Assembly (NCBI GenBank): GCA_903832735.1
Contig: CAILCO010000120.1
Coordinates: 1-64,000, forward strand
Origin: an uncultured Sterolibacterium sp.
GTDB taxonomy: Bacteria > Pseudomonadota > Gammaproteobacteria > Burkholderiales > Rhodocyclaceae
Length of the DNA: 64,000 bases
Reading direction: 5' to 3'
The translations under genes were made by a program, and so were the position numbers. Below are positions 27,101 through 37,956 of this stretch, in pieces (positions within the stretch are counted from its first letter, which is position 1; each line of letters starts with the position of its first letter). The notes under the pieces were generated by a model, which searched no databases, was not told where the DNA came from, and worked only from the letters and a program-made list of their open reading frames with translations.

Positions 27101-30100
27101 ATCACCGGCACGGTGACCAACCTGCACATGTCGCGGCCGGTCGAGGAAACCCTCTGGGATTCCGCTTCGCGCGCCCCGCTGGCGCACACCACCTGCCTGG
27201 TCGGCCTGAACCAGACGACCGGCAGCACCCAGAACATCGCCTTCGCGCAATGCGACCAGAACGGCAACTTCACCCTGAACAGCGTGCCCCCAGGCGACTA
27301 CCAGATCGTCGTCTGGGACGAGTGGCTGGACCAGATCATCGCCTTCAAGGCGGTCACCGTTCCGGCCGGCAAGGGCCGTGCGGTCTCGGTCGGCGACGTG
27401 CCGGTGTTCAGCTGGTTCACCCGCGTCGAGCAAAGCGCCTATCTCGATCTCAACAACAACGGCATCCGCGATCCCGGCGAGCCGGGCATCGCCCAGATCC
27501 CGATGGACATCCGCTTCCGCGACGGCAGCCTGTCCAATCTGACGCAAACCGATTCCAACGGCTACGGCACCTTCAACGAACTGTTCCCGTTGTTCAACTG
27601 GTACGTCACCGAGTCGGACACCACCCGCTTCAAGGGCACCGGCGTGAACGTCACCGTCGATGCCGGCGGCAAGCCCGATGCCAGCGGCCCCTATGCCGGC
27701 ATCCTCAATTCGACCTACGGCGCGGTGCCCACTCCCTATCTGCCGCCGTGCCCGGCGGCGCCGCCGCTGGCCACGGCCGCGACTTCGCCGAGCAACATCA
27801 CGACGCCGTGCAACCCGACGCTGAACCCCAACAGTACCAACCGCATCGACCCGGGTACGACGCTCTACGAGGGCCTGATGGGCTTCATCGGCCAGACCGC
27901 AAAAATCGACTGGGGCAAGCTGCCCTACAATCCCGGCGAGAACGGCGGCATCCAGGGCATCGTCGCCTACTATTCGACCCGTCCCTTCGACGACGTCCGC
28001 TTCGACCTGCAGAACCTCTGGGAGCCGCTGGTGCCGCGCGTCACGGTCAATCTCTACCAGGAGGTCACCCTGGCCGACGGGAGCCAGGGCCTGAGCTTCA
28101 TCGAGGCTACCCAGACCACCAGTTGGGACGACTTCGCCAACGGCAGCACCGGCGGCAAGCCGAACATGCAATGCCCGGGACAGTCGCCGACCGATCCCTA
28201 CCTGACCTATACCCTGGGCGTGGCCAACCAGTTCAAGTGCTATGACGGCTTCCACAACTGGAACCAGGTGCAGCCCGCGGTCTATGACGGCGCCTATACC
28301 TTCAAGACCCTGCCCGACGGCAAGACACCGCTGCCCGTCGGCAAGTACGTGGTCGAGATCATCCCGCCGCCCGGCTACATCATCACCAAGGAAGAGGATA
28401 AGAACATCCTCATCGGCGACGCCTGGGTCGCGCCGGTGACCCAGCAATTCGGCGCCCTCGCCAACATCTTCATCCTGCCCGACCAGGCGACCATCGGCAA
28501 CGCCAATCGCAACAACCCTGCTTACGCCTCGCTTGCCGCAAACGGCACGCCGCAGGTCGGCGCCGGCGGCGTGCAGAGCAATGCCACCAGCGATCTCGGT
28601 CGCACCAACGGCGGCCTGACCTTCCCGATCTGCGTCGGCGCCATCCACCGCGTGCCGGACTACCTCAGCCTGTTCCCGCTGGCGCAGCAGGTCGCGCCCT
28701 TCGCCGGCGCCGACAAGCCGCTGTGCGACCGCAAGGAGGTGACGCTGGAAGACCAGACGCAGGCGCAAGCCAACTTCTTCATCTACACCGAGGCGCATAT
28801 CGCCAGTCATTTCACCGGCATGATCCTCGACGATGCCGCTTCCGAGACCAATGCCGCGGCACCGGACTTCGGCGAGAAATTCGCCGTGCCCTACGTGCCG
28901 GTCTCGATCAAGGATTTCGCCGGCGTCGAGATCTCCCGCGTCTATGCCGACCAGTGGGGCACCTTCAACGGCCTGACGCCGTCCTCCTGGCAGGTCAATG
29001 TGCCCAACCCGGCCGGCTATTCGCCCAACATGCTGATCACCTGCATGAACGATCCCGGCCCGATCGCCGATCCCAAGGGCACGATCGATCCCAAGACCGG
29101 CAAGGTACAGCTGATCGTCGATCCGCAGTACAACCCGGCGTACAGCAACTTCTGCTACACCAATCCGTTCATGCCCGGCATGACCGACTATCTGGATACG
29201 CCGGTGCTGCCGGTCGCCGCCTTCGCCTCGGGCTACAACCCGGCCGACTGCGCCTATCCGGCGGCCACGCCGGCGATCAAGCGGGTCGATGGCAACGGCC
29301 TGTTCGGCCCCTATATCGACACCAGCCTGGTCGGCACCAAGACCCTGACCATCACCGGCCTGGGCGACGTGCAGGTCGATAATCCGGCCTATCAGGGGCC
29401 GAGCCAGCCCGGCACCTCGATCTACGGGCAGAAGAAGGTGACCCGCCACTACGGCTTCGGCACCTTCGCTACCGGCGCCTCGGTAGCGCTGATCGACGGC
29501 AACGGCGTCAGCCGCGCGCTGACCGTCACCGCCGCGACCTGGGCCGACCAGCTGATCACCGCCACCGTGCCGACCACCGGTGCGACCGCCATCCCGGCCG
29601 GCACCTATCAGCTGGTGATCACCACCGCCGCCGGCACCTCGTCGATCGACACCGCGACGGTGACCATCGAGAACTCCACGACGGCAGCGCTGGTCGTCGG
29701 CGCACCAGCGACCATTCCGGCCACCCGCAACACGGTGCGCTATGTTTCCCAGAGCAGCACGGCGGCTGGGGTGTTCACCAGCATCCAGGCCGCGATCAAC
29801 GCCGCCTATCCGGGCGACCTGATCATGGTCGATGAGGGCTACTATCCGGAACTGGTGGTGATGTGGAAGCCGGTGCGCCTGCAAGGCATCGGCGCCACCG
29901 CGGTGGTCATCAACGCCGCCAAGTACCCGACCAACAAGCTGGAGGCCTGGCGGCCGGTGATCAACAACCTGTTCGGCATCACGGTCACCGGGCCCAATGC
30001 CGGCAATCAGGCTGCGACCTGGCAGGTGGATCCCCTGCCGGGACAGGAAGTGACCGGCGGCATCGTGCTGCTCGAACCTTCCGTCCTGGCCACGGAAGAG

Positions 30101-33100
30101 GGCGCCGGCGTCACCGTCCTGGCCAAGGGCTATGCCGCCGACGGCGTCACGCCGCTGACCGGCAGCGTCGCCGACTGCGGCTTCAGCACGGCGAGTGTCG
30201 ATCCGGCCGTGGATCTCGATCCGACCAGCAGCGGCTATAACCCGCAACCCGGCCTGAGCAACTTCCTCTGCGCGGCTTCGCGCATCGACGGCGTCAGCGT
30301 CACCGGCGGCGATGCCGGCGGCGGCATCTTCGTCAATGGCTGGGCGCACAACCTCAATATTTCGAACAACCGCGTCTATGGCAATGCCGGCGCCTTCAAC
30401 GGCGGCATCCGCGTCGGCATCCCCAACCTGGAAGCCCTGGCCGGCGCGCCGCGCGCCGGCTATGGCTTCGACAACAACGTGCGGGTGCACCACAACGCCA
30501 TCACCAAGAATGCCACCGTCGAAGCCCCGGCCGTGGCCGTCCTGGCCGGCGGCGGCGCCGGCGGCGGCGTGTCGATGTGCTCCGGTTCGGACAACTACAT
30601 GATCGATCACAACTGGGTCTGCGGCAACTATAGCGCCAGCGACGGCGGCGGCATCGGCCACAGCGGCGTGAGCATGAACGGGCAGATCCTGAACAACGCG
30701 ATCCTGTTCAACCAGAGCTACAACCAGAGCTCGACCATCAACGGCGGCGGCCTGGTGATCAGCGGTGAAGCGCCGGCGGCCGGCACCCTGACCAACGGTA
30801 CCGGCAACGTCCTGGTCGACGCCAACCTGATCGTCGGCAACATGGCCGAGGCCGGCCACGGCGGCGGCATCCGGGTGCAGATGGCGAACGGCATCGAAGT
30901 GGCCAACAATCCTGCCAACGTGGCCGGCCTGATCGATGTCAATGGCATCGCGCTGCCGACCTGGTATCAGGTCACCGTGAGCAACAACATGATCGTGAAC
31001 AACGTCGCCGGCTGGTCCGGAGGCGGCATCTCGCTCGCCGATACGGTCAATGCGGTGATCGTGAATAACACCGTGGCCAACAACGACAGCACCGGCATCG
31101 TCGGCGCGCTGATGACCGTGGGTCCGACCACCGGCCAGCCCAGCCCCGCCGGCATCGTCTCGCAGACCAACAGCACGGCGCTGGGCGCTGCGTCCGGCAA
31201 GGTGATCGCCAGCCCGATTCTGGAGAACAACATCGTCTGGCACAACCGCTCGTTCTTCTTCGACACGCCGCTGGTGGCGGGCGTGGCGACGGCCTCCATG
31301 TGCTCCTCGAACAACGTCGCCGACGCCGCGGCACACCGTTGCGTCACCTTGCCGGCCCAGACCGCGGCGGGCAGTTGCACCGGCACGCCGGCCTACTGGG
31401 ACCTGGGCGTGCTCGGCGACAGTTCGGCCGCGCCTGGCGCGATGCGGCTCAGCCCGAGCTATTCGATCCTGTCCTCCCTGACCGGCTACACCGGTACCGG
31501 TCTGCTGGCCGCCGACCCGCTATTCACCAAGCCGTATTGCAACGGTTCGCGTTCCAATCCCGGTTTGCAGTTCGAGCCCGGCCAGCCCTTCCTGCTGGCC
31601 TTCCAGCTGGCCGCCTCGGCGACCCTGGATGAAGCCGGCAACTTCGTGGATGTCCGTTTCGGCCCGCTGTCGCAGACCGACCCGCTCAATCCCACGGCGG
31701 CCACGACCAACGTCTTCTTCGGCAACTACGGGATAGCCGCGACCTCGCCGGCGGTCAATGCCGGGTCGTTCACCAACAATGCCCCGAACCACGACTACTA
31801 CGGCACGCTGCGGCCGGATGGCGGGGTCTTCGACATCGGCGCCGTGGAACTGAGACAGGCCGGCGCCAGCCACAACTTGCGGCCGCAACTGCTAGCCTTC
31901 GGCGACGTGGTGCAAAACCTCAGCAGCACGGCGCAGACGGTGACCCTGACCAATTCCGGCACCACCACCTTCACCGCCCTGACCTACACCTTCAGCTCGG
32001 CCCGCTACGCCCGGCCCGCCGGCGTGGCCGGCGGCAGCTGCGCCGCTACCCTGGCGGCGCAGACGAGCTGCACCATCAACATCGTGTTCACCCCGACCGC
32101 GCTGGCCACAGTCAATGCCACGCTGACGGTCGGCGGTCTGGGCGGCGTCAACAATACGGTGACTCTGACCGGCACCGGCGTCGCCGGCGGCCTGGTGGTC
32201 GCGCCGACGGCCCTGGCCTTCGGCTCCGACCCGCTCGGCGCGCAAAGCCCGTTCCAGACGGTCACGGTGTCCAACGTCGGCACGGCGGCGATCCAGTTCG
32301 ATGCGCTCACCGGGATGCAGATCCTCGGCGCCAATCCTAGCCAGTACGCCATCGATCAGACCAGCACCTGCGCCAACGGCCTGGCCATCCTGCCGGGCAC
32401 CCGCTGCACTGTGGTGCTGAGCTACACGCCGACTCTGCTCGGTGCCCGCCCGGCCAATCTGGTTCTGCATACCTCGGTGCCGCCCTCGACCACGGTCACC
32501 ACCTCGACCGTGACCATGACCGGTACCGGCGTGGTCGCGACCTCGACCTTTGTCGATCCCACCGCCTTGCCCTACGGACCGGTGCAGATCGGCCAGGTGG
32601 CGACGCTGACGGTCACCGTGAGCAATCCGCTGGCGACGCCGCTGCAGTTGAACGGCTTCACGATCACCGGCGCCAATGCCAACAACTTCCTCCGCCCGGC
32701 CGGCGTCGCCGGCGGCACCTGTGCCGTCGGTGCGGCCAACGCGGTGGCTTCGGGAGGGACCTGCACCATCAACCTCACCTTCCGGCCGGCTCTCGCCGCC
32801 GGTGCCAAGGTCGCCACGCTGAACATCGCCCGCGCCGGCGGTGCGGCGCTGGCGGTGCCCTTGAGCGGGGTTGCCGTCAGCCCGGCGCTGAGCCTCACGC
32901 CGTCGCCGCTGGTGATCCCGCCGCAGGCCTTGAACGTGACCAGTGCAGCGCAAGTGGTGACCCTGACCAATACCGGCATTGGGCCGTTGGCGATCACCCG
33001 CATCACCATCAGCAACGGGCCGCTGTTCGCTGTCAGCAACACCTGCGGCACCAGCGTCGCCGCCGGCGCCAGCTGCCTGATCAACGTGACGGTGCACCCG

Positions 33101-35419
33101 ACCACGGTCGCCGCCGCCGCCGCGACCCTGACGGTGCTCGACGCCGCCGGGACGCAGACGGTCGCGGTCACCCTGCAGGCGACTTCGGCCGCCTCGGCCG
33201 CGGTGTTGCCGACTGCCCTGGTCTTCGCCGCGCAACAGGTCAGCACCAGCAGCGCAGCGCAGGTAGTGACCCTGAGCAACACCGGACTGGCGCCGCTGCC
33301 GGTCACCAGCATCGCGATCATCGGCGCCAATGCCGCTGACTTCAGCCAGAGCAACAGCTGCGGCACTACACTTCTGCCCGGCGTCAGCTGCCCGATCAGC
33401 GTCAGCTTCACGCCGTCGGCGGCCGGTGCCAGGACGGCATCGCTGCGCATCATCGATCAGGGCGGAACGCAACTGGTGCCGCTCACCGGCACCGGCCAGC
33501 TGCCCTCGGCGACCCTGTCCTCGACCAGCTTCGCGCCGACTGCGCTGTTGGCCAGCAGCGCGCCGCAGATCGTGACCCTGAGCAATACCGGCGTGGGCCC
33601 GCTGACGATCAACAGCATCGCCCTGAGCGGGGTCAATGCCGCGGACTACACGATGAGTAACAACTGCGGCAACACGCTGATCTTCGCCTCGTCCTGCCAG
33701 ATCAGCGTGGTGTTCACGCCCGCGGCAGCCGGCGTGAGGTCGGCGACGCTCACCGTGATCTATGGCGGCGCGCTGAATCTGCAGGTGCAGAGTGTCTTGA
33801 ACGGCAGCGGCGGGATTCCGGTCGCAGCGCTGAGCCCGACCACGCTGCCTGCCTTCGCCAACCAGACGATAGCCACCACCAGTCCGGTCAAGACGCTGAC
33901 CCTGAGCAACACCGGGACCGGTCCGCTGGGCATCAGCGGCATCGTCCTGGCCGGCGCCAATCCCGGCGACTTCGCCCAGAGCAGCACCTGCGGCGCCAGC
34001 CTGGCCGCCGGCGCGAACTGCGCGATCAATGTCACCTTCACGCCCAGCGCCGCCGGCGCCCGGGCCGCGACCCTGACGATCAGCGATAACGATGCCCTGC
34101 ATCCGCAGTTTGTCGTTGCCCTGAGCGGTACGGGGATCGGTCCGGTGGCCTCGGTCTCGCCCACCAGCCTGACCTTTGTCGGCCAGACCGGTACGGCCAG
34201 CGCGGCTCAGACGATCACCTTGTCGAACACCGGCACGGCGCCGATGACGGTGAATAGCTACACCATCGCCGGGACCAACGCCGCCCAGTTCGCGCAGAGC
34301 AACACCTGCCCCGCCAGCCTGGCAGCGGGCGGTTCGTGCGTGATCAGTGTGAGCTTCACTGCCGCCGCCGTCGGCGCCGCCGGCCCGGCGACCCTGACCG
34401 TGAATGTTGCCGCCCCGGCCATCGCCCAGGTGGTGACGCTGAGCGGCACAGGTCAGGCGCCCTCGGGCACCCTGGCACCGGCCGCCCTGGCGTTCGGCTT
34501 CCAGACGGTCGGGGTGAGCAGCGCCACGCAGCCGGTGACCCTGAGCAATACCGGCATCGGGCCGCTCACCGTGGCCATCGCCCTGGGCGGCACCAACCCG
34601 ACGCTGTTTGCGCAGAGCAACAACTGCGGGGCCAGCGTCGCGGTCGGGGCGAGCTGCACCATCAACGTCAGCTTCACGCCGAATGCCGTCGGTGCGATGT
34701 CAGCGACGCTCTCCGCCGCCAATGCCGGCAGCGTCAGCCTGAGCGGCACCGGCGCGGTGGCGACCGGCAGCGCGACGCCGACCACGCTGACCTTCGCGTC
34801 CGAGGCGCCGGGCAGCACCAGCGCTGCGCAGACGGTGACGGTGAGCAACACCGGCAACGTGCCGCTGCCGATCGCGCCCAGCATCACCGGCGCCAACGCC
34901 GCGATGTTCGCGCTGACCAATAATTGCGGCACCAGCCTGGCCGTCGGCACGGCGACCTGCACCATCAGCGTGACCTTCAAGCCCACTGCAGCGACCACCA
35001 ACGGCGCCAAGACCGCGACGCTGAATCTCGGCACGGCGGTGAATCTCGGCGTGGGGGTGGCGCTGACTGGAACGGCGACGCTGCCGACCGCGACGCCGAA
35101 CCCGCTGGCCTTCCCGACCAACCTCTCTAGGGCAGCTTCCGCAACGCGTCTGGTCACGGTGCGTAACGCGGCGACGAATGGCTCGGTGACCATCACCGGC
35201 ACCTCCATCGCCGGCGGCAACGATCCTGCGGGCTTCACGGTCGTCGCCGCAGGGACCACCTGCACGGCAGGGGCGGTCGTGCTGCCGGGTGCTACCTGCG
35301 TGGTCAATGTGCGCTTCACTTCGCCGAACACGGCGCTGCCCCCGGCCACCAACCGGACGAGCACCCTGACCATCGCCAATTCGGCGAGCGCGCTGAACGT
35401 CGCGATGACCGGGCGGTGA
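24191..35419 (+). CDS. Giant secreted protein: cupredoxin-like, SdrD-like, beta-helix and HYDIN-like repeats
   Basis: About 3742 residues. Approximate layout: 1-40, signal ([15 protein letters not shown]); 43-405, two cupredoxin-like domains homologous to the preceding protein but with no copper ligands ([18 protein letters not shown]); 415-515, cadherin/VCBS-like; 516-620, Ig-like; 620-1640, several SdrD B-like units ([38 protein letters not shown]); 1710-1830, IPT/TIG-like; 1850-2560, right-handed parallel beta-helix (many NN-x-V/I-x-N turns); 2565 to the end, eleven repeats of about 105 residues of the HYDIN/choice-of-anchor D kind. No C-terminal anchor, PEP-CTERM or RTX motif is seen. The ATG at 24191 is preferred, since AGGAG is 7 bases from it but only 1 base from the ATG at 24185. 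A Sec signal makes T2SS export plausible. The likely role is a surface scaffold for the oxidase. Confidence 0.82.
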   Translation: MPATTIAQSLLRNLARSIALSAAVLLTSAGSSAPVQAQATPTVTVNLTAQRMSKMLPDGKSVPMWGYCSTGSCSANWTPGPTITVPTGSGLTINLSNKLPTPTSLVILGQIGGNLGNPAKFASPAHQAQTTTTWPNITPSTFTPPAQGQRARSFGTEAPVGGVAVAYTWSALKPGTYLYATGTHPSIQQPMGLYGLLVVTAAPVTTSSGVPLAVTGITTPGLAYPTVAYDADAAFLFSEIDPVQNQAVDAVASPLCPAGICTGTLNENLYPAAVNYAPTYFLINGNSFDVSAPGNSTQPIAGVSSTGNVLLRFANAGLRTHVPAVVGAKMALVAMDGNVLPGNPGVQTEALLTAGKTYDAVIMPPASGGAYVPNYFPVFDRQLSLSTGNMPNGGMIAYLQIGTPLTLPPTVTAKVVDDVYSAPLLGAMNGNVRSNDIAVPAVLAANIATKYGNVVLNADGSFVYTNTSTPVPLTATAFQDSFTYSANPAVANAANALISYATVTLNVAGKGSAPTAAAYSYTTNVAGFVKVPRPGALTNAHDGSVPGFPLTPVLDTTKPNTCGAVFTSDKTGAYDGSFTATLPTTATSCSFNYFAKNSQGTVSPTSATVTVQLPAGLKASGIKLAVVDAQNRSLVISDYRWTIEEDTTFHTPPGFTPPLVAGTPTPSLATSFHKSYMPVVATGCTGPVSCGQGQTIAGVAVPLQPQTTIDQVALDPAKYYFVSVMPGDGANAFTPTMVAANNSGGHTMGGVAIPAGTLANATVTALVEPNPLQPAQLSVFIFEDNAPTNNDPDSGEPGLGGFEVIIVDVGGRTGDPVGQMTYDAFNMPLTNALLGMPGCPDLLSQNPVQDAADGHSLIGVIYTCPDGIDPATGAQYTLAGQALVKNLMPGRFDVIARPGADRAGETWYQVSTLEGTPGQDAFAKSGEPAYFQEFGPPGFHTFIGFLNPDHINAANAAANDKSLGGPFNNSITGTVTNLHMSRPVEETLWDSASRAPLAHTTCLVGLNQTTGSTQNIAFAQCDQNGNFTLNSVPPGDYQIVVWDEWLDQIIAFKAVTVPAGKGRAVSVGDVPVFSWFTRVEQSAYLDLNNNGIRDPGEPGIAQIPMDIRFRDGSLSNLTQTDSNGYGTFNELFPLFNWYVTESDTTRFKGTGVNVTVDAGGKPDASGPYAGILNSTYGAVPTPYLPPCPAAPPLATAATSPSNITTPCNPTLNPNSTNRIDPGTTLYEGLMGFIGQTAKIDWGKLPYNPGENGGIQGIVAYYSTRPFDDVRFDLQNLWEPLVPRVTVNLYQEVTLADGSQGLSFIEATQTTSWDDFANGSTGGKPNMQCPGQSPTDPYLTYTLGVANQFKCYDGFHNWNQVQPAVYDGAYTFKTLPDGKTPLPVGKYVVEIIPPPGYIITKEEDKNILIGDAWVAPVTQQFGALANIFILPDQATIGNANRNNPAYASLAANGTPQVGAGGVQSNATSDLGRTNGGLTFPICVGAIHRVPDYLSLFPLAQQVAPFAGADKPLCDRKEVTLEDQTQAQANFFIYTEAHIASHFTGMILDDAASETNAAAPDFGEKFAVPYVPVSIKDFAGVEISRVYADQWGTFNGLTPSSWQVNVPNPAGYSPNMLITCMNDPGPIADPKGTIDPKTGKVQLIVDPQYNPAYSNFCYTNPFMPGMTDYLDTPVLPVAAFASGYNPADCAYPAATPAIKRVDGNGLFGPYIDTSLVGTKTLTITGLGDVQVDNPAYQGPSQPGTSIYGQKKVTRHYGFGTFATGASVALIDGNGVSRALTVTAATWADQLITATVPTTGATAIPAGTYQLVITTAAGTSSIDTATVTIENSTTAALVVGAPATIPATRNTVRYVSQSSTAAGVFTSIQAAINAAYPGDLIMVDEGYYPELVVMWKPVRLQGIGATAVVINAAKYPTNKLEAWRPVINNLFGITVTGPNAGNQAATWQVDPLPGQEVTGGIVLLEPSVLATEEGAGVTVLAKGYAADGVTPLTGSVADCGFSTASVDPAVDLDPTSSGYNPQPGLSNFLCAASRIDGVSVTGGDAGGGIFVNGWAHNLNISNNRVYGNAGAFNGGIRVGIPNLEALAGAPRAGYGFDNNVRVHHNAITKNATVEAPAVAVLAGGGAGGGVSMCSGSDNYMIDHNWVCGNYSASDGGGIGHSGVSMNGQILNNAILFNQSYNQSSTINGGGLVISGEAPAAGTLTNGTGNVLVDANLIVGNMAEAGHGGGIRVQMANGIEVANNPANVAGLIDVNGIALPTWYQVTVSNNMIVNNVAGWSGGGISLADTVNAVIVNNTVANNDSTGIVGALMTVGPTTGQPSPAGIVSQTNSTALGAASGKVIASPILENNIVWHNRSFFFDTPLVAGVATASMCSSNNVADAAAHRCVTLPAQTAAGSCTGTPAYWDLGVLGDSSAAPGAMRLSPSYSILSSLTGYTGTGLLAADPLFTKPYCNGSRSNPGLQFEPGQPFLLAFQLAASATLDEAGNFVDVRFGPLSQTDPLNPTAATTNVFFGNYGIAATSPAVNAGSFTNNAPNHDYYGTLRPDGGVFDIGAVELRQAGASHNLRPQLLAFGDVVQNLSSTAQTVTLTNSGTTTFTALTYTFSSARYARPAGVAGGSCAATLAAQTSCTINIVFTPTALATVNATLTVGGLGGVNNTVTLTGTGVAGGLVVAPTALAFGSDPLGAQSPFQTVTVSNVGTAAIQFDALTGMQILGANPSQYAIDQTSTCANGLAILPGTRCTVVLSYTPTLLGARPANLVLHTSVPPSTTVTTSTVTMTGTGVVATSTFVDPTALPYGPVQIGQVATLTVTVSNPLATPLQLNGFTITGANANNFLRPAGVAGGTCAVGAANAVASGGTCTINLTFRPALAAGAKVATLNIARAGGAALAVPLSGVAVSPALSLTPSPLVIPPQALNVTSAAQVVTLTNTGIGPLAITRITISNGPLFAVSNTCGTSVAAGASCLINVTVHPTTVAAAAATLTVLDAAGTQTVAVTLQATSAASAAVLPTALVFAAQQVSTSSAAQVVTLSNTGLAPLPVTSIAIIGANAADFSQSNSCGTTLLPGVSCPISVSFTPSAAGARTASLRIIDQGGTQLVPLTGTGQLPSATLSSTSFAPTALLASSAPQIVTLSNTGVGPLTINSIALSGVNAADYTMSNNCGNTLIFASSCQISVVFTPAAAGVRSATLTVIYGGALNLQVQSVLNGSGGIPVAALSPTTLPAFANQTIATTSPVKTLTLSNTGTGPLGISGIVLAGANPGDFAQSSTCGASLAAGANCAINVTFTPSAAGARAATLTISDNDALHPQFVVALSGTGIGPVASVSPTSLTFVGQTGTASAAQTITLSNTGTAPMTVNSYTIAGTNAAQFAQSNTCPASLAAGGSCVISVSFTAAAVGAAGPATLTVNVAAPAIAQVVTLSGTGQAPSGTLAPAALAFGFQTVGVSSATQPVTLSNTGIGPLTVAIALGGTNPTLFAQSNNCGASVAVGASCTINVSFTPNAVGAMSATLSAANAGSVSLSGTGAVATGSATPTTLTFASEAPGSTSAAQTVTVSNTGNVPLPIAPSITGANAAMFALTNNCGTSLAVGTATCTISVTFKPTAATTNGAKTATLNLGTAVNLGVGVALTGTATLPTATPNPLAFPTNLSRAASATRLVTVRNAATNGSVTITGTSIAGGNDPAGFTVVAAGTTCTAGAVVLPGATCVVNVRFTSPNTALPPATNRTSTLTIANSASALNVAMTGR
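31879..35416 (+). repeat. Eleven tandem HYDIN-like (choice-of-anchor D) protein repeats
   Basis: Each unit runs about 100-115 residues: a P-x-x-L-x-F entry, VTLSNTGxxPLxI, a G-A-N-x-x-x-F/Y segment, a two-cysteine loop (NxCGxSLxxGxxC), xINVxFTP, then ATLxVxxx and closing LSGTG. Units diverge by point changes rather than being identical, so the array is old. The paired cysteines in each repeat likely form a disulfide after export. Codon use is like the rest of the gene. Confidence 0.8.
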
Positions 35420-35895
35420 TCGTGAAGGCACAGGCACTGATGGCGATGGGCAGCAGGCGGGCAGCGGCGACGCTGCTGCTCGCCGGCCTGCTCTCAGCCG
35501 TCATCTCGGCACCAGCCTACGCAACCCAGCAGTCCGGCAGCTGGCACGCCCGCGAGGGCATGTATTTCCAGCGTGCCTGGGGGGTGGACTTCACCGGGGT
35601 GAAGGCGGTGTCGTCCGGCTACATGCTCCGTCTGAGTTATCGCATCGTCGATCCGGGCAAGGCCAAGCCGCTCACCGATGTCCATAACCGCGCCTATCTG
35701 ATCGACGAGGCCAGCGGCGTGCGGCTAGCCGTGCCGGCGATGGAGAACGTCGGCGAACTCCGCCAGACCGGCAAGGCGCAGGCCAATCGCAGCTATTTCG
35801 TGATCTTCGGCAATCCCGGACGCCTGGTCAAGCCAGGCAGCCGCGTCAGTCTGGTCGTCGGCAATTTCCGGGCTGACGGACTGATCGTCGATTAG
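35416..35895 (+). CDS. Small exported protein of unknown function, coupled to the giant gene
   Basis: A protein of up to 159 residues with a signal peptide (ATLLLAGLLSAVISAPAYA) and a mature part of about 120 residues rich in beta strands: YMLRLSYRIVDPGKAKPL, RAYLIDEASGVRLAVPAMENVG, YFVIFGNPGRLVKPGSRVSLVVGNF. I do not recognise the family. The GTG at 35416 overlaps the giant gene's stop (GTGA); the ATGs at 35440 and 35446 also leave a workable signal. Overlap and export signal suggest it acts with the giant protein or the oxidase in the periplasm or outside. Confidence 0.7.
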   Translation: MIVKAQALMAMGSRRAAATLLLAGLLSAVISAPAYATQQSGSWHAREGMYFQRAWGVDFTGVKAVSSGYMLRLSYRIVDPGKAKPLTDVHNRAYLIDEASGVRLAVPAMENVGELRQTGKAQANRSYFVIFGNPGRLVKPGSRVSLVVGNFRADGLIVD

Positions 35896-35911
35896 TCGAT
35901 TAGTCGATTAG
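35888..35911 (+). repeat. Three perfect 8-bp repeats spanning a stop codon
   Basis: TCGATTAG is repeated three times in tandem. The first copy contains the TAG stop of the small exported protein. An 8-bp unit would shift frame on slippage; here it would alter only the 3' end of the gene or the spacing to the next ribosome site. Confidence 0.8.
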
Positions 35912-35950
35912 TTCTCGTTGCGCAAAATCATCATCGAGGAGGATGTTTTC

Positions 35951-36838
35951 ATGAAACGGAGAAACGCAATTTTGATCGGCCTGCTGGCTTCACTGCTGAA
36001 TCCCTTATCGCCCTTGCCGGCCTTTGCTGCGAGCGAGGCGGCGGCCAAGCTGACGGCGGAGCAGATCGTCGAACGCAATGTCGCCGCGCGTGGCGGCCTG
36101 GCCGCCTGGCGTGCCACCCGGACCATGAAGATGACCGGGCTGATGGACGCGGGACGGGTTAGGCCACAGTTGAAAAACCTCTACAACAATTCCCGCATGG
36201 ATGCCAAGACCGTCAAGGCCGAAATCAGGCAAGCCGTGCTCGCCCGCGACCGGGACGGCAAGGAGGGCAAGGATAGTGGACAACTGGTGCAACTGCCCTT
36301 CGTGCTGGAAATGAAGCGGCCGAACAAGTCCCGCCTGGAGCTGCAGTTCCAGAACCAGACCGCGGTGCAGACCTTCGACGGCGTCCATGGTTGGAAACTG
36401 CGCCCCTTCCTCGGGCGCATGGATGCCGATCCTTACACCGCCGAGGAAGTGAAGGCGGCCGAACAGCAACAGGCGCTCGACGGCCCGCTGATCGACTACG
36501 CCGCCAAGGGATCGCGGATCGCCCTGGAAGGTATCGAGAAGGTCGACGGACGCAGCGCCTACAAGATCAGGCTGACCCTGAAGACCGGTCAGGAACGCAA
36601 CATCTGGGTCGATGCGCAGAACTTCCTCGACGTCAAGACCGACGGCAGCCGCAAGCTGGACGGCAAGCCTCATGCGGTTGACACCCGCTTGCGCGACTAC
36701 CGTTCGGTTCATGGCCTGATGATTCCCCACTTGATCGAAACCAGCGTCGAGGGGGTCAGGGATAGCGAGCGGATCATCGTCGATCAGGTGGCGCTGAATC
36801 CGGAACTGGCGGATGCGCTATTCGGCAAACCCAACTGA
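35951..36838 (+). CDS. LolA-like periplasmic outer-membrane lipoprotein-sorting protein
   Basis: A 295-residue exported protein (signal LIGLLASLLNPLSPLPAFA). The mature part follows the LolA/LolB-like beta half-barrel pattern: AAKLTAEQIVERNVAARGGLAAWRATRT, KRPNKSRLELQFQNQTAVQTFDGVHGWKL, and ALEGIEKVDGRSAYKIRLTLKTGQERNIWVDAQNFLDVK, a typical closing segment of this superfamily. The ATG at 35951 has GAGGAGG 8 bases upstream, which decides it against the ATG at 35918. It lies 55 bp after the small exported gene, so it probably belongs to the copper-protein operon. Homologues of this type often sit beside secreted redox proteins; a role in lipid or lipoprotein handling is inference. Confidence 0.72.
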   Translation: MKRRNAILIGLLASLLNPLSPLPAFAASEAAAKLTAEQIVERNVAARGGLAAWRATRTMKMTGLMDAGRVRPQLKNLYNNSRMDAKTVKAEIRQAVLARDRDGKEGKDSGQLVQLPFVLEMKRPNKSRLELQFQNQTAVQTFDGVHGWKLRPFLGRMDADPYTAEEVKAAEQQQALDGPLIDYAAKGSRIALEGIEKVDGRSAYKIRLTLKTGQERNIWVDAQNFLDVKTDGSRKLDGKPHAVDTRLRDYRSVHGLMIPHLIETSVEGVRDSERIIVDQVALNPELADALFGKPN

Positions 36839-36929
36839 ACATGATCATTTGGTGCTGCACGTTGACATGGTGACCTGGGCAAATCATGACGCGAGAGCGA
36901 AGTAATCCACCTATACAAAGAGAGAAATC

Positions 36930-37367
36930 ATGGGGCAACTCCATCCCGCATCCCGCGTCAAGCTCAGCCCTGCTTCGAAAAAGCAGCTGGACGAGATCGT
37001 CCGCGCCCATCTGCGGATATTTTCCGCGGTCCGGAACTTTATCAGTTTGGCTCAGAGCGGCGCCGCCAAGGACACGCTCCTCCCCCTGATCGAGGTCATC
37101 CTGGAATCCTCGATTGCGCATTTCCGCGTCGAGGAGAATCTCGTCCATGATCTCAGGCATCCCAGCTACACCGCGCTCGCCGAGGCCCATTGCCAGATCG
37201 TGCTGGAACTGGTCAGGTTTCAGGACGCGGTGACGTCGGGGCGGGACATCTCCAGCAGCGAGTATCTCCATGTGCTGGACGATCTGATCATTCACGATAT
37301 CCTCGAAGTCCCGCTGTTCGACAAGTTCACCAAGCCGCCCCTGCGGCAATCGCCGTCTGCAAAATGA
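36930..37367 (+). CDS. Hemerythrin-like cation-binding protein
   Basis: A 145-residue four-helix-bundle protein. Candidate di-iron ligands follow hemerythrin order: H in VRAHLRIFSAV, H and E in SSIAHFRVEENLVHDL, H in LAEAHCQIVLEL, and H/D in LDDLIIHDILEVPL. The match to the HFxxEE motif is good, but the first motif lacks the usual IDxQH. Such proteins bind O2, NO or iron, or sense oxygen. A second, more canonical copy follows about 110 bp downstream. Confidence 0.7.
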   Translation: MGQLHPASRVKLSPASKKQLDEIVRAHLRIFSAVRNFISLAQSGAAKDTLLPLIEVILESSIAHFRVEENLVHDLRHPSYTALAEAHCQIVLELVRFQDAVTSGRDISSSEYLHVLDDLIIHDILEVPLFDKFTKPPLRQSPSAK

Positions 37368-37402
37368 CGGTCACTCCCACTATCGAGGTGCCGAGATGAA
37401 AC

Positions 37403-37470
37403 TACCCCCCCGCTCTCGTCGTTCGCTGCCCCCCGAGGGGGCTGGTCAGTACCTTGGGGCGGCCCGGCCG
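37403..37470 (+). repeat. G/C-run palindromic intergenic sequence
   Basis: Between the two hemerythrin genes lies a stretch with C-run, CGCTCTCGTCGTTCGCTG, CCCCCCGAGGGGG and then CTTGGGGCGGCCCGGCC. This style of intergenic filler is familiar from many betaproteobacterial genomes, where it recurs in dispersed copies. Only this copy is present in the window, so its repeat nature is from general knowledge. Confidence 0.4.
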
Positions 37471-37477
37471 TACTGAC

Positions 37478-37912
37478 ATGGCGATCATCTGGACCAGCGA
37501 CTTATATACCGGGATAGCTGCGATCGATCAGCAGCACCAGCAAATCGTCGACTACATCAACCAGCTGGAAGAAATCATCGGCGCGCGGCAGCACCACCGG
37601 GTAGGCCCGTTGCTCGACAAGCTGGTGGCCTATACCTTCGAGCACTTCGCCTTCGAGGAAAACCTGCTCGAGGATGCCGGTTACCGCTTCGCGAAACCGC
37701 ATAAGGTTGTCCATGCCATCTTCGCCGAACGTATCGCCGGCTACCGGCTGCGTTGCAACGCCGGAGAAGACATCGCCGAACCGCTACACCGCATGCTGAT
37801 CAGATGGTTGAACTTCCATATCAAGCGCGACGACATGGCCTATGTCAACGCGCTCAAGGCCTGGGGCGGGGAGGGCCTGCTGCTCAGTTCATTCGGGCGT
37901 ACCGTCAAGTAG
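37478..37912 (+). CDS. Bacteriohemerythrin
   Basis: A 144-residue protein with all canonical hemerythrin ligand motifs: TGIAAIDQQHQQIVDYIN, FEHFAFEENLLEDAGY, PHKVVHAIFAERI and LNFHIKRDDMAY. These supply the five His and two carboxylate ligands of the di-iron O2 site. It is cytoplasmic, with no signal. The ATG at 37478 gives the usual MAIIWTSDL start of the family; an earlier in-frame Met lies in the G/C-run filler. Bacteriohemerythrins store or deliver O2 or detoxify NO, useful for a microaerobic redox organism. Confidence 0.9.
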   Translation: MAIIWTSDLYTGIAAIDQQHQQIVDYINQLEEIIGARQHHRVGPLLDKLVAYTFEHFAFEENLLEDAGYRFAKPHKVVHAIFAERIAGYRLRCNAGEDIAEPLHRMLIRWLNFHIKRDDMAYVNALKAWGGEGLLLSSFGRTVK

Positions 37913-37956
37913 GCCAGCGCGACCGGCAAGAGTTATGACATCCGGGATCATTCATC

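Noticed and set aside
30300-31100. Repetitive NN- and GGG-rich stretch in the giant gene as a possible DNA tandem repeat or CRISPR-like array
   Set aside because: The repeats are protein-level beta-helix turns with diverged codons and no spacer pattern. No CRISPR array, tRNA or rRNA was seen anywhere in the window.
26717-31336. A 1539-codon open frame on the minus strand opposite the giant gene, and a similar 736-codon one at 31892-34102
   Set aside because: Both lie antisense to a gene with clear domains and signal peptide. Their translations are low-complexity G/A/R/D/V/H-rich with no motifs, as expected from high G+C third-position bias.
35888-35911. TTAGTCGAT repeats that resemble block one of the bipartite motif
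   Set aside because: They come from a simple 8-bp tandem repeat and have no GGTAT block at the required distance.
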